Shown here piece by piece: positions 1 to 9,830 of a stretch of DNA of 64,000 bases (the first letter of the stretch is position 1; each line of letters begins with the position of its first letter). Both the position numbers and the translations under genes were made by a program. Source of the stretch: Zhengitettix transpicula (lineage: Eukaryota > Arthropoda > Insecta > Orthoptera > Tetrigidae); NCBI GenBank assembly GCA_037074705.1, contig CM073591.1, positions 64,157,397 through 64,221,396 on the forward strand. The letters are read 5' to 3'. Under the pieces are notes generated by a model. The model was given only the letters and a program-made list of their open reading frames with translations, ran no database searches and was not told where the DNA came from.

Positions 1-3000
1 ATTATGAACTTAAAAGTTTTTAATAATTAATAATGAAGGAACTATTGGTTTTTGTGACTGATGAAATTTAATAAGTAACCATTGGTTTGTGGGTTTTTGG
101 GTCATCAGCACATTTTTCACCATTTATCTTGATTCTTTTTGTCTAGGCTTGAAAATGGCTCAGTGTTCATGAGTAAACTGATGGAAAATGTGTAGATAAC
201 AAACATGACCCAATGGTACAAGAATTAATTGTTACTTTTGAAATAATATTTATTTAATTTACTTGGAACAATTTATCATTAGAAAACACTGAACTTCCAA
301 ATCACAGAAACTGGGATCACATTGAGTTTCAGACAACACAGATATATCTTAGCATATGGACTGATGCACAAGATTTAACTTTCAGAGTTTTCTAGGAATA
401 CTATCAATGAAACAGATGCTATATAGAATGTAAACATAAATTCAAACCAACTAAAACTCAAACTCAGCACACGATGACACTGCATTATAGAATACTATAT
501 GTGAAAATATTTCACATAAGGTTCTTAGAAGATGAAAAGCTTTTCCGATGCAGTTACTGTAGAACAAACTCTTGGGTTTCCACCTCAGTAATAAAGTGAT
601 TAAGATGCAACATTTTGATGAAGAACAGCTCTATCATCAACATTGCCTGGAAGATGAGAGTGGTTTGTTGACTACATGTCATGTACAAATTATTGTCATA
701 CACAGGTGGAAACCATAGAGCTTCTTTTAAACCTTACAAGATATAGATAATGTACAAGAATTAAAATCTATACATATATAAAAGAATGTCAGCCTGTCCC
801 CTATGCATTCCTAAACCATTCATTCGATTGCAATGAAACTTTGGTAAGTAATTGTTTGAACACCCATGAAACTTTCCATTGGCCTTTTGAAGTGTTGGGC
901 AACTCCTAAGGAGTAAATGGGAGTGAAATTTAAAACATGCTAAAATAGCCATTTTAGAGTCGAATAATTACTTTTGGGGTCAATATGATTAAGTTTCTCT
1001 CCAGATGATTTTAGTGTACAATTTCAACTGCTTATAGCATGGAAAGAAGTCAGCACCACTAAGTGATTAAGGGGTGTTATATAAAAATAATGTGAAACAA
1101 AAGGAATTGGTGTCAAATGAGGTGTTATAAAAGTGGCCAAGTTTAATTCTAACATTCACCAAGTAAGTTAAGTTGTAGTTCAGCACCTAGGTGTGGGGGA
1201 GGAAGTTGGTGAACGTCCATTACATAAAAGTAATGAGTAAACAACCTCGACTGGTGCTGTATCTGGGAATTTGGAAAACAGAGTTTAATTCTGACATTTA
1301 GCCTACTGGTTAAGATGTAGTTGTAGTAGTTTATTGGTCATATGCAGAATATGTTTGAACAAGTCAAAATACTTAGTTCAACCCCTAGGAGTGGGAGGTG
1401 AATCAAATTTCCGTGTACAATCTTTAATGTGTAGGACAATTTTTACCAAACTTTGTTCACATGTAATGATACAAGAACAAACACAGAGGAATTAAAACAC
1501 ACCTACCATCTCTAGGGGAGGGGGTGGTGGAATTTAGAAACATTCCTAAACAAAGTTATTAGTGTCAAATAAAAAAGTTTTCAGGGTCCCTGAATTTTAT
1601 AGCGTTATTCTAGAATTTTTAAGTGTCTAATTTAAACTCCAAAAGTCATCAGAGGGAAGCTGCAAAAAAGACAGAGATTGGAGTCAATTTCTGGGTTGAA
1701 GTTTTTGACTTTAATTCTCGCATTAATCAAGGTGGCTAATGAAATTTTATATACCTTGGCATTGAAGTGAACAAGGTTAACAAAAAGTTACCTGGAGTAG
1801 TTTTGATGCTACTAAGGTACCAGGTGTATTGACAATTTTCTTAGGACATCAGATATATTTTGGTCTTACAATTAATTTGGTAGATGAAGTCAGAGGAAAG
1901 GTAGGTAATGTGTTCTTTGGTTTTGTAGGTGGCTATTTGTGGAGAATTTTAGTAGTGGGCTGGAGGTACCTGTTTGTACTGCAAGCTTGGCAACACAGCT
2001 TAAGTAGGGGAGTTTTAAGTTGGGGCTTTCAAAGGTGGACGAGAATATTGTGGAGGTTGGAAGGGTGCCTGAAGACAGGGGTGGAGGATGTTTTTAAGAG
2101 CTGGGTTGGAGTGCAGTCCAGTGTAGACCAAGTGGAGAATGGAATCTAGTTTTTTTAGTCTAGGAAAGTAAGTTGTGGTTAGAAGTGTTGATCAAATATA
2201 GGTTTGGATAGTGCATGGGATATTTGTTTCTGCAGGTCACAAGGGTATTTTCTTTTTATAAAAGCATTGAGGATCTGGCTAGAGGACACTACACTACTAC
2301 CTGAAGGAGGATTTTACTACTGTTGAAAAATAGAGAATTCCTGGAAGTCAGTCAACCAGAAAGAGATAATCCAGGGAATGTTTCCTTTAATTGTAATCTC
2401 AAACTCCATTGATATTATTTTACAAATTTCATCTTGCAGGAACCAGTATTTGTTTGGAGAATAGTTGTGCATTTTAATTGTGAAGGAGAAAGAAGAGTCT
2501 ATTATTTGATAAAATTTGCAGTTAGTGCCCCTTATCCAATGGGGAGGAAGGGGGTGAGAAAATATAAAGCAAGTTGTACAGCAGTCTCAAAAGAAGGAAA
2601 TAATCAGCAGAATATTGTTTGTTATACAAGTTACGGACTGTAAATTATATAAACAATTAAGGCAGCATCAGAATCAACCATGTGAAAAGTCAATAATAAT
2701 CCACGACATTTACGCACAATGTTAAGTATATGATATACCAACAGGACTAAGCCATAATAAACTATCAGAAATTGGCAGTTAATAAAAATTGATTCCTTGA
2801 CGATAACAAAGATGAATATATTCTTAGTGGAATATAAGCATTTAAAGTCAATGGCAAATTCCCTAGTGGGGAAGGTTCTTTCAATTGTTTTTTCTCACTT
2901 ATTATTAATTATTAATATAAAATAAAGTGAAATCACTTGTGCAAGACATCAAGAAGTGAAGAATTTCATTATAATGGAGCGAATGCTTTTCTCAGAAAAT

Positions 3001-3254
3001 TATTAGAAGACAGGATTACGCTTAATATACTTAAACTTGGAATTAACCACAAAGACTACAGATATTTACTAATGAGAGTTCAAGCTAGTGAATTAGGAAG
3101 AAAATAATAGAGGAACAATGCATCCATTCTGTTCAAATCATATTGCCAATAAAGTTACGGGTGCACTTTCAAATTTTAGTAAAGTGAACTCAACTTGAAA
3201 GTTTAAATGAGAGTGCCAAATTATACAAACTTTATTAACTACCTTTCTACTTAC
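1..3254. other. CDAN1 intron or flank; no gene seen
   Basis: AT-rich DNA left of CDAN1 exon 4, probably intron 4. No further codanin exon could be found. About 960-1800 carries a degenerate repeat family described separately. The 106-codon plus-strand ORF at 1829-2149 has no recognisable domain and is not called a gene. Confidence 0.5.
960..1800 (+). repeat. Degenerate interspersed repeat, family B, copy 1
   Basis: Several diverged sub-units of roughly 200 bases share phrases such as ACCCCTAGGAGTGGGAGG, TTTAATTCT(C/A)(G/A)CATT and TAGAATTTTTAAGTGTCTAAT. The same phrases recur, reversed, at 15.7-16.5 kb. No coding capacity or clear ends. Identity unknown. Confidence 0.5.
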
Positions 3255-4168
3255 ATCTGATTTACTTTCTTCAATACATGTAGTCAGTAGTTGCATTCGA
3301 AACAGCCGTGATAAATGTATGTAATTAGATGGTTCATTATGTAATGAGAGCAGAATCTTAACACTAGGTCCCAACATAGCACTGAAATTCCATCCTGGTT
3401 CCTCATGCGACTGCTCCCATTTGCTGAGAATTTCATAAAAAGCATCACGCTGTTTGCGGAAGGCATGAAATGATTGGTCATTAGGAAAATTTGAACGGTT
3501 GTCCGTGTCGGGGTGAAATGCAACTATGCTTGGTGTTGGAACAACAGATGTATTAGGACAATTATCAGTCCTATTTACCAGTGCCGAAAGACTGCCTTGA
3601 AGTTCTGGTGCAAAATCTGCCAATCGAGAATTGATGCTTAGCATCTGCAATGTAGCTGTATCAGTAAGTTCTAACAACTCACATTGATTTTGTAAAACAG
3701 ATGAAGCAAATTTGACACAATTGTGAACAGTACCAAATGGAGATTTTTCATTTAAGCAACTGGAAGATACTTGACTTGTTAACATTGATACTATGAAATG
3801 AATCTCTCCTGAAATATTCGGTACAAAGTTTTCATTCAATAGGAAACAGTATAAACGAGAAAGTGTAGAAAGTTTATCACAGTGAGTGACCATTTCACAT
3901 TCAGGAATTATAAAATTGTTCATAGGGGCAAGTTTTGAAGGTGTAAATAATAGATGCTTGTTATTTGGAAGACCAGTTTTTCCAGAAAGAGCTTCCTCAT
4001 TCTTCACATTATTTTGATGTTTCAACCTTTCTTGACGAAGCAGGTCTCTCTCCATTTTGAAGTTTTTATGGCCACCTAATTGTTCTTCCACTAAATTATC
4101 CACTCTAAATGGTGTGCCTGGTTCAGAAGATCTATTAGGCATTCCGAAGTCCATCTCATCACGAGTTC
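3255..4168 (-). CDS. CDAN1: CDAN1 coding exon 4
   Basis: 914 bases from a CTTAG acceptor to a GTAAGT donor, beginning TRDEMDFGMPNRSSEPGTPF. It contains the charged ERDLLRQERLKHQ segment (compare vertebrate EREMLRKERSKQ) and the strongly conserved TDNRSNF...KQRDAFYEIL block. Reading through the donor would add about 30 residues and a stop, so the open frame past 3255 is intron. Confidence 0.93.
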
Positions 4169-5634
4169 CTAAGTAGAATGATTTCCATTTAATATCAAAA
4201 CTATTTACTAAATTTTTATAAGCAATAATTTAAGAAAATCAACTCATAATAATTCAAAATGTAGTACAAACAATACTGAATATTAAATTAATAGTAATAA
4301 AACACTGCTAAAATTCATTCTTAAATAAACCCATTTATAATATTCATTGCTTCATTTTGAAACCTTCAAGACAGACTTCAAAATATTATACTATCACAAA
4401 ATTAAACACCAAACTAATGTATACAGTATGATAGAATAAATTTATATATTTCGTGTTGGCAAAACTCATCTGAAAAAACTGATGAGGTCTGCCAATGAGC
4501 AGAGGATTTCCTTCTATTATTGATAAGTTACATATAAATTTATTTGCCTATTTTGTCAATACAGTGTACACAATACATTTAAGAAAATATTTTACACTTA
4601 ACATCAAACTCACCCAGCTGTAGATTATTAGGGCTCACAACATGTAATTGGGTAGGCTTAATTCGCCTTTTAGGGTATGAGGAATTTGATGCATCAGCAC
4701 ATGAACTACTTTGACTAGATGCTTTGCTGTTTGATTTTCTTCTGTTAGATGTTCTGAAGCTCTCTCCAACAATAAAATCACCCAAATTTAATGGTGAATG
4801 TAGTTTATTTGTTTTCTGCAATACAGGTGTTTTCTCTCTGCAACTATTATCTAATCCATTACTAAAGTACGAGTCTTGCCACCCTCTGTGTAGTGGAGAA
4901 TACATTTGATGTACTGGACTGGAATCTGCAGAACTTGTTGCCAAAGGATGAAATTTCTTAACTGGAGTATAGTCTCTGGACAAACTTGTTATATCCCCTC
5001 TAGAATTAGCATTTCTCACGTTTTCTCCAAATTTATTTTCATTAAAAGAAGTTAGTCTTTTTATGGGAGTGTTGGCACCTAATTGAATTTCAACTTCACT
5101 GTTACCAGAAATGTTTTGAAAATGTTTGTCAAGATTAGGTGGGCTCCTGTTTTTGACACCATCATTTGTAGGAAACAGTTCAACTTTGCTACTTCTAGTT
5201 TTCCTCCTAGAAAAATTGCCTTCATCAGGTGATTGTAATTTTTTACAAACAACTTTTTCTTTAGGTGAGGGCTGTCCAGAATTAGTCTTCAGAAGCCTGC
5301 AACAGATACCACACTATGTACATGGATTAAGTAACATAAATACTGGTATTAATTGACAATGCTAATTATTACCATGCCGTTTCGTCTCTTAAATATTTCA
5401 AAAAGTACAGTACAAAATTTCCTTTGTCACACTTTGAATATTTTGTAGAACATAAGGTCTCTATCTGTAACGAAATGGTTTAAACAATCAGAAAATAATT
5501 TAACATCTAAAATTATACTGTATGCTGAGAATATTTTATCGACTACCCACGTGGTCACCAGCTGTCAACCACTCAGTAAGTTTATCTACATTAAGTTCCC
5601 CTGTCAAACATGCATTTAACATTTCAGCCGCCAT
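3255..5634 (-). CDS. CDAN1: Codanin-1, N-terminal 591 codons (four exons; gene continues past the left edge)
   Basis: Codanin-1 (Drosophila discs lost) is known to bind the histone chaperone Asf1, restrain nuclear histone supply and be needed for normal erythroid and dividing cells. The gene reads leftwards. Exons are 5634-5551, 5464-5373, 5296-4614 and 4168-3255; phases 0, 2, 1 and 0 join without a stop. Exon 1 begins MAAEMLNACL, like the family start. Exon 2 carries GNFVLYFLKYLRDE, matching the family's EFVPFLLNFLRE block. Exon 3 is Ser/Lys-rich and ends near RRIKPT (residues 269-274), which aligns with the RRINPT Asf1-binding segment of vertebrate codanin. Exon 4 holds the best conserved block, with TDNRSNFPNDQSFHAFRKQR and HEEPGW, about residues 505-545. 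The family is roughly 1,200 residues, so about half is here. The last donor in view is GTAAGT after ...EESKSD; I found no following exon in 1-3254, so the next one is probably outside the window. Assignment is from remembered family sequence, not a search. Confidence 0.93.
4456..4495. repeat. Small imperfect hairpin in CDAN1 intron 3
   Basis: Arms 4456-4470 and 4481-4495 pair at 13 of 15 positions around a 10-base A-rich loop. Confidence 0.5.
4614..5296 (-). CDS. CDAN1: CDAN1 coding exon 3
   Basis: 683 bases from a TTGCAG acceptor to a GTGAGT donor, encoding about residues 59-286. The sequence is low-complexity, rich in Ser, Asn and Lys, and probably disordered. Near its end is YPKRRIKPTQL, resembling the HIRA B-domain-like Asf1-binding motif of codanin-1. 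Confidence 0.9.
5373..5464 (-). CDS. CDAN1: CDAN1 coding exon 2
   Basis: 92 bases between a TTACAG acceptor and a GTAATA donor. It encodes IETLCSTKYSKCDKGN followed by FVLYFLKYLRDETA. The exon is too short to stand out as an ORF, but its phase (0 in, 2 out) links exons 1 and 3 exactly and it matches the conserved hydrophobic codanin block. Confidence 0.85.
5551..5634 (-). CDS. CDAN1: CDAN1 coding exon 1
   Basis: 28 codons starting at the ATG at 5634-5632 (MAAEMLNACLTGELNVDKL). The start is chosen because it aligns with the codanin N-terminus, although the frame stays open upstream into an inverted repeat. A GTAGTC donor 4 bases further on is also possible, but only the GTGGGT donor after 5551 gives the phase 0 needed by exon 2. 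Confidence 0.82.
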
Positions 5635-5649
5635 CCTCCCCAAAGTGTT

Positions 5650-5856
5650 TACTGCAAACAACCAAAGCAGTATATAAACATATACAGGACTTTGCCAAAG
5701 ACCTATATAAAAATAAAGCTTATCAAAGATGATTAGAAACATGTTTATATCAGCGACGTGTATATACATACATCGCTGATTGATAAGCTTTATTTTTATA
5801 TAGGTCTTAGGCAAAGTCCTGTATATGTTTGTTTACTGCTTTGGTTATTTGCAGTA
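5650..5856. repeat. Long inverted repeat just upstream of the CDAN1 start
   Basis: Arms of about 77 bases (5650-5726 and 5780-5856) are nearly identical in inverted orientation. Both contain ACTGCAAA(C/T)AACCAAAGCAG and GGACTTTGCC. The 53-base spacer holds a second inverted repeat, ATCAGCGA...TCGCTGAT (5749-5780). The left arm ends 15 bases before the CDAN1 ATG, so the structure would fall in the 5' UTR or core promoter. Could be a foldback MITE. Confidence 0.85.
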
Positions 5857-6346
5857 ACAAAAATCTTTGATGCTTATTATTGATGGTCAGTACAAACGAC
5901 GTATTTGTAATACTTTTGTGTTGTATTAATAAATTTGTTTTATAAAATTATTTATACCAACAAGTATTACAATTTATGTAATCTTCTCCATTAAACTGAC
6001 ACACAACAACTGGAATATATATTATATAATATTAAAATTAATAAAATATATAATTATATCTTAAGAATTTAGTAATATTTATTTAGTATTAAATTAATTA
6101 CAGTAACATATCAACTTAATAACGGTGTAATTTTGTGGCATTTGTGTGAATTTTTGAGCTCTAACAATTGAGGCTTCATTGTCGGCGCCTTGAATGAACA
6201 GTTCCACATCGAGAGCCGCCGGGGCGCCCTCAAAAAGTGTAGGAAAGCGTTGTTAATTCAAACCACGCCTTGAGGAATCGATGTCTCATGTTCGAAAAAT
6301 GAATATTAAAAATTATCCAAGTTTGGTTATTTACCTGAAAATAACC

Positions 6347-6358
6347 TGGCGCCAAAAA
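6347..6358 (-). promoter_or_regulatory. Possible E2F-type site upstream of CDAN1
   Basis: On the minus strand the sequence reads TTTTTGGCGCCA, a match to the TTTSGCGC E2F consensus, about 0.7 kb upstream of the CDAN1 ATG. A CpG-rich patch lies at 6180-6240. E2F control would suit a histone-supply gene, but a single short motif is weak evidence and the transcription start is unknown. Confidence 0.25.
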
Positions 6359-6403
6359 GAAATGATATATATTGCTTATTTTTAGTTTGTGTGTCAATTA
6401 CTT

Positions 6404-6845
6404 ATAAATTTATTCGCCTATTTTGACCATACAGTGTACACAATATATTCAAGACAATCAAAGATTGAAGCCTTTCCCGGTGTAGTTGTTCAATATATTG
6501 TTCTCGGAGTTCAACCGGGTTTTGCATAATTATATTAGAACGCAACGTTTCGACGACTAAAAGCTCTGTCGTCATCTTCTAGGCGAAGTGCCGGAACCAT
6601 TCCATTGCATATTATATATATCCTCCTCTGAATCATCACGCTGTGTGAGCCAATCAGCGCTCAGTCAACAGTCTGCCTCAGTCATGTCAACATCAGTCAA
6701 AAGACCTGCTACTCGCCGAGGTACATTACCTGCAGCAACCCCAGCCAAAATAGAGCTCCGGACCCCTCGTCTTATCAATGTTATAGCTGGGTCCCAAGTC
6801 TATTATTCAAGACATTACACGTAACACCAAACTCACCCAACTGTG
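6404..6845 (-). pseudogene. Duplicated CDAN1 exon 3/intron 3 boundary, split by an insertion
   Basis: 6404-6456 and 6804-6845 together match about 4537-4640, the end of CDAN1 exon 3, its splice donor and the start of intron 3, in the same orientation. Shared text includes ACAGTGTACACAATA and CCAAACTCACCCAACTG (TCAAACTCACCCAGCTG in CDAN1). The copy lies upstream of CDAN1 exon 1 and has point changes. It is interrupted by a 347-base insertion. A shared repeat landing in both places is the alternative. Confidence 0.7.
6457..6803 (-). mobile_element. Short retroelement 3' fragment with 11-bp target duplication
   Basis: This 347-base insert is flanked by the direct repeat TATTCAAGACA at 6446-6456 and 6804-6814. 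On the minus strand it carries AGATGACGACAGAG and then GTCGTCGAAACGTTG, a hairpin signature that I associate with the 3' ends of Penelope-like retroelements. It has no coding capacity. The target duplication is read directly; the family assignment is inference. Confidence 0.6.
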
Positions 6846-7189
6846 GATTATTCGGGTGCAGATTATAGAAAAATTACAGTAACAATTTCAAAATTTTATT
6901 AGCTCTCGACATTTTTTGCCATAACCAAATGTGCAAAAAAAGAGTTTAAGAATAATTAAAAACATATAACGATTTCAGGACACTAACCAAGCCTTAGAGC
7001 TTAAGTTGTGTGATATGTCTCATTTCATAATTATTTTCAGTTAAATTGTTATATGTTTATTATTCTTGTTAAACTCGTTTTTGCAGATTTGAAAATAGCA
7101 AAATGTGCCGAAAACTATTAAAATTTTAAAATTAAGACTGTTGGTAAAGGTTTTTAACTATTATGACAAATATCTACCTAATCCGTGAA

Positions 7190-7640
7190 GACTACCAATA
7201 ACTTAATTTTTCACCTTTAAGGGTGTTCCCATCCCTAGCCCGAAATGAGTTTAAATTATACACAGTGAACATGTAGAGAAATGTTATGAATCTCATCGAT
7301 ACCGAAATTATTTGTTCGACACAAAAATCGTCCGGTTAACATTTATGAAAATTTCTACCTCCGCCCACCTCCACGTGTTGTAAATCAGAGACATCCATAA
7401 CCCTGATTTGACTCGAATCTAGTTTGTTTTCTATATATTGTTATGTAACGTGTCTCCACCCTCATCCCTAAGGATGCCCCTTTACCAAGCTGTAAGGGGT
7501 TGAAATTATACACAGATAACATCGGTAGAAACACTATCAATTTCTTTGACCCCTAAAAATATTTATCAGACTCAAATATCGGCTGTTTTATCATGTTTGA
7601 ATATTTTCATCCTGCTCCTGGTAATGGTAGACACCCGCGG
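7190..7640 (+). repeat. Degenerate interspersed repeat, family B-like, copy 2
   Basis: Two internal sub-units repeat the motif AAATTATACACAG(T/A)(G/T)AACAT followed by GTAGAAA. Each is preceded by a C-rich block of the TCCCTAAGGATGCCCC type. Resembles family B in layout (C-rich block, then AT-rich tail). Grouping with copies 1 and 3 is tentative. Confidence 0.35.
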
Positions 7641-7919
7641 TGTTCGTTTCCTGGTCGCAAAGAACACGTGTACGAAATTTGCTCCACTGAGATTTGTATG
7701 CGGATCATACAAACACTCTGTATTATTTATTATAAGATATTGCATAATGTAAAAATGGACATGGAAGGTGATACATTAAGAATAGTTTTTATCACGAGGA
7801 ATGTTCTGTGATGGGCTCTTCTCATATGTTTGATGTGCTCAAAATATATACAAAATCCAGGCGTTGCTTACTATAAAGCCCGAGTCTCTGTTGAGTAAAT
7901 TAATGATGATGTTTATTTT

Positions 7920-8025
7920 AATTCCTTCTAGTAGTGCTGTCCCAGAAGTATTGTACATGGTTCAGGATCTTAGTTTCGAAGAAAAAGGTCAAGGCTTCTG
8001 GGACAGTGTACTACTAGAAAGAATT
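7920..8025. repeat. Inverted repeat, 29-31 base arms
   Basis: Arms 7920-7948 and 7995-8025 pair almost completely (CTTCTGGGACAG against CTGTCCCAGAAG, and CTAGTAG against CTACTAG) around a 46-base spacer. May be a small foldback element or a non-coding hairpin. No protein is suggested. Confidence 0.7.
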
Positions 8026-8199
8026 CAAATAAAAACGAACAATTTTTTCACTTGGTTAGAACCTCGAGAAAATTTTATTCATTCATTACAATCCACAGGA
8101 AATCAAATATTGTAGATTTTGTTTGGATTGGTTTTTATTTTTTCCATGTATCGATAATCAAATATATTAAATATATATTTAATTCATTTTTCTCCTAGC

Positions 8200-8440
8200 T
8201 GTCTCTGTATAAATCCATATTTTGGGATTATTTTTCACTTCTTTCCAAATCCACTGCCCTGGTAGTTTATTAATGCCATTTTCATCATTGGTATCATCCG
8301 ATATAACTATTTGCTTTCCGTACAGTGTCACTACTGTCATTATCACTAACCGAAGTGTCTAACAAATCTATGAACGAAATGTCAGCCCAACTATCACTGT
8401 CATTACAAAATTTTCTTTTTCATGACATTGTATAGGGACA
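8200..8440 (-). pseudogene. Possible decayed acidic protein fragment
   Basis: Minus-strand reading gives an acidic stretch (NDSDSWADISFIDLLDTSV) and then, after one frame change, SDDTNDENGINKLPGQWIWK and VKNNPKIWIYTE. Codon texture looks protein-like and the acidic lead resembles transposase N-termini, but I recognise no family. Confidence 0.25.
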
Positions 8441-8599
8441 CTTTTCTAATATATTTTAAAAAATATATTTTAATATGTGAAAGTAATGGAGAATAACAGG
8501 AAATTGAGTCTACTAGCCTGAAATGTTCTATTTGGATTGGGACAATAACAAACCATGGGCACGACACGTGGTGTTTACATTTGGCCAGGCCCGTTATAG

Positions 8600-8830
8600 T
8601 CAGTTTTGACCCGACCGATGTCTGCTTTGGCTCGAAAACCTGACCATGAACCTCACCACGTGGTTGTAGGCCAAAGGATTAATTGCCTCCAGTATTTCAC
8701 TGTCCCAATAAGTTTTAGCACTGTCAAGTATTTGGGTTTTGTTACACTTTATTTTGTGTCCAGTGAGCAGCGAATGTTCTGCAATAACCAAGGTGATTTT
8801 ATAGGTATGTGGATGATACATTTGTCATAT
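8600..8830 (-). mobile_element. Penelope-like element endonuclease C-terminus, fragment
   Basis: Minus-strand translation includes VIAEHSLLTGHKIKCNKTQI followed by LDSAKTYWDSEILEAI. This fits the pattern SAIAEH...GH.I.F..T.IL...YW.R...EAIEI that closes the GIY-YIG endonuclease region of Penelope-like elements. Sequence further upstream to about 9000 may belong to the same element but is frame-broken. Identification is from remembered motif order only. Confidence 0.5.
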
Positions 8831-8999
8831 GGCCACAGGGTAGACATGAAAATATTTCCTGTAATACCTTGATGGTCTCCACCCTAATATAATGTTGACA
8901 ATGGAAACTGTAAATGAAGGAGTCCTGTCCATCCTGGATATTATGATACGTCATAGGCCTGATGGTAGACTTGGACATGGTGGTTACTATAAACCAACC

Positions 9000-9830
9000 C
9001 ATGCGGATATTTTCCTACATGGAAGAGAGGAGTTCTTTCAACTCTGAGAGGTGAAGGTAATCACAGATAAGGACCATATGCCTGATGAAATAGAGCACCT
9101 CTAGACCACTTTGTTTCAGAATGGGTACACGATGGCTGAAATGTCACAGGCACTACATGCAAGGAAAAACATGATTTGGGATACACAGACCCAAAAACAG
9201 TCAGAATTAGCTGGGTTCTGGTAAAACATGGCATAAGAGCAATATTGTAAGACAAGAATAGAATAGCAAGACTGTAAATGAGTAAAAGGAGGATAATAAA
9301 TATCACAGAAAAATGATTGTATAAAGTGAAAGCAGAAGGATTATCCAATGTTTACAAGAACAATAAAATTTCAGACCATTACTGTGAATGCAGTAATTTT
9401 GTCTTTTTACAAATAAATTGAAGAGTTACAGTCAGTGGTGGCTTGTGCTATGTGCTCCAGAACATAAATTAATTTAGGAAGAAATAATTTTTCTTAATTT
9501 TAAGAACTTTCATAATAATTGTGTTTTAAAACTGCGAATCTATGTTTCGATGATAAGCCAGCTGGACAGCCAGTGCTATTCCACTTACATCACTGGATTG
9601 GGCAATTTAGACAAAACTGCACATGCACTGTACACCTTTTCACCCCCCCCTCCCGCCATCCACAGCGCCACTTGTAAAGCTCAACAAACTGCTAGCTTTG
9701 TGTGCTACGATGCTAAGAGCACAAGGAAATTGAAGAGCACTCTGTACTATGACATAGAGCGCAGCTGCATCAGGAAACATAACAAACTAAATTGAAATAA
9801 ATTCGAACTATTCACTAATTATAAATTTTA
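9000..9830. other. Intergenic, no gene seen
   Basis: Mixed-composition DNA with a C-run near 9644. A CAGTGGTGGCTTGTGC stretch near 9433 resembles a hAT-type terminus, but no matching inverted end was found. Confidence 0.35.

Noticed and set aside
1829..2149. 106-codon plus-strand ORF
   Set aside because: Trp/Gly/Val-rich with no domain, no splice context and no similarity I recognise; probably chance or repeat-derived.
5542..5550. Use of the GTAGTC donor for CDAN1 exon 1
   Set aside because: It leaves phase 1, which puts a stop in both exon 2 and exon 3; the GTGGGT donor gives a continuous frame.
6541..6586. Hammerhead ribozyme in the inserted element
   Set aside because: The GAAAC side is present after a stem, but the CUGAUGA core is not, so it was not called a ribozyme.
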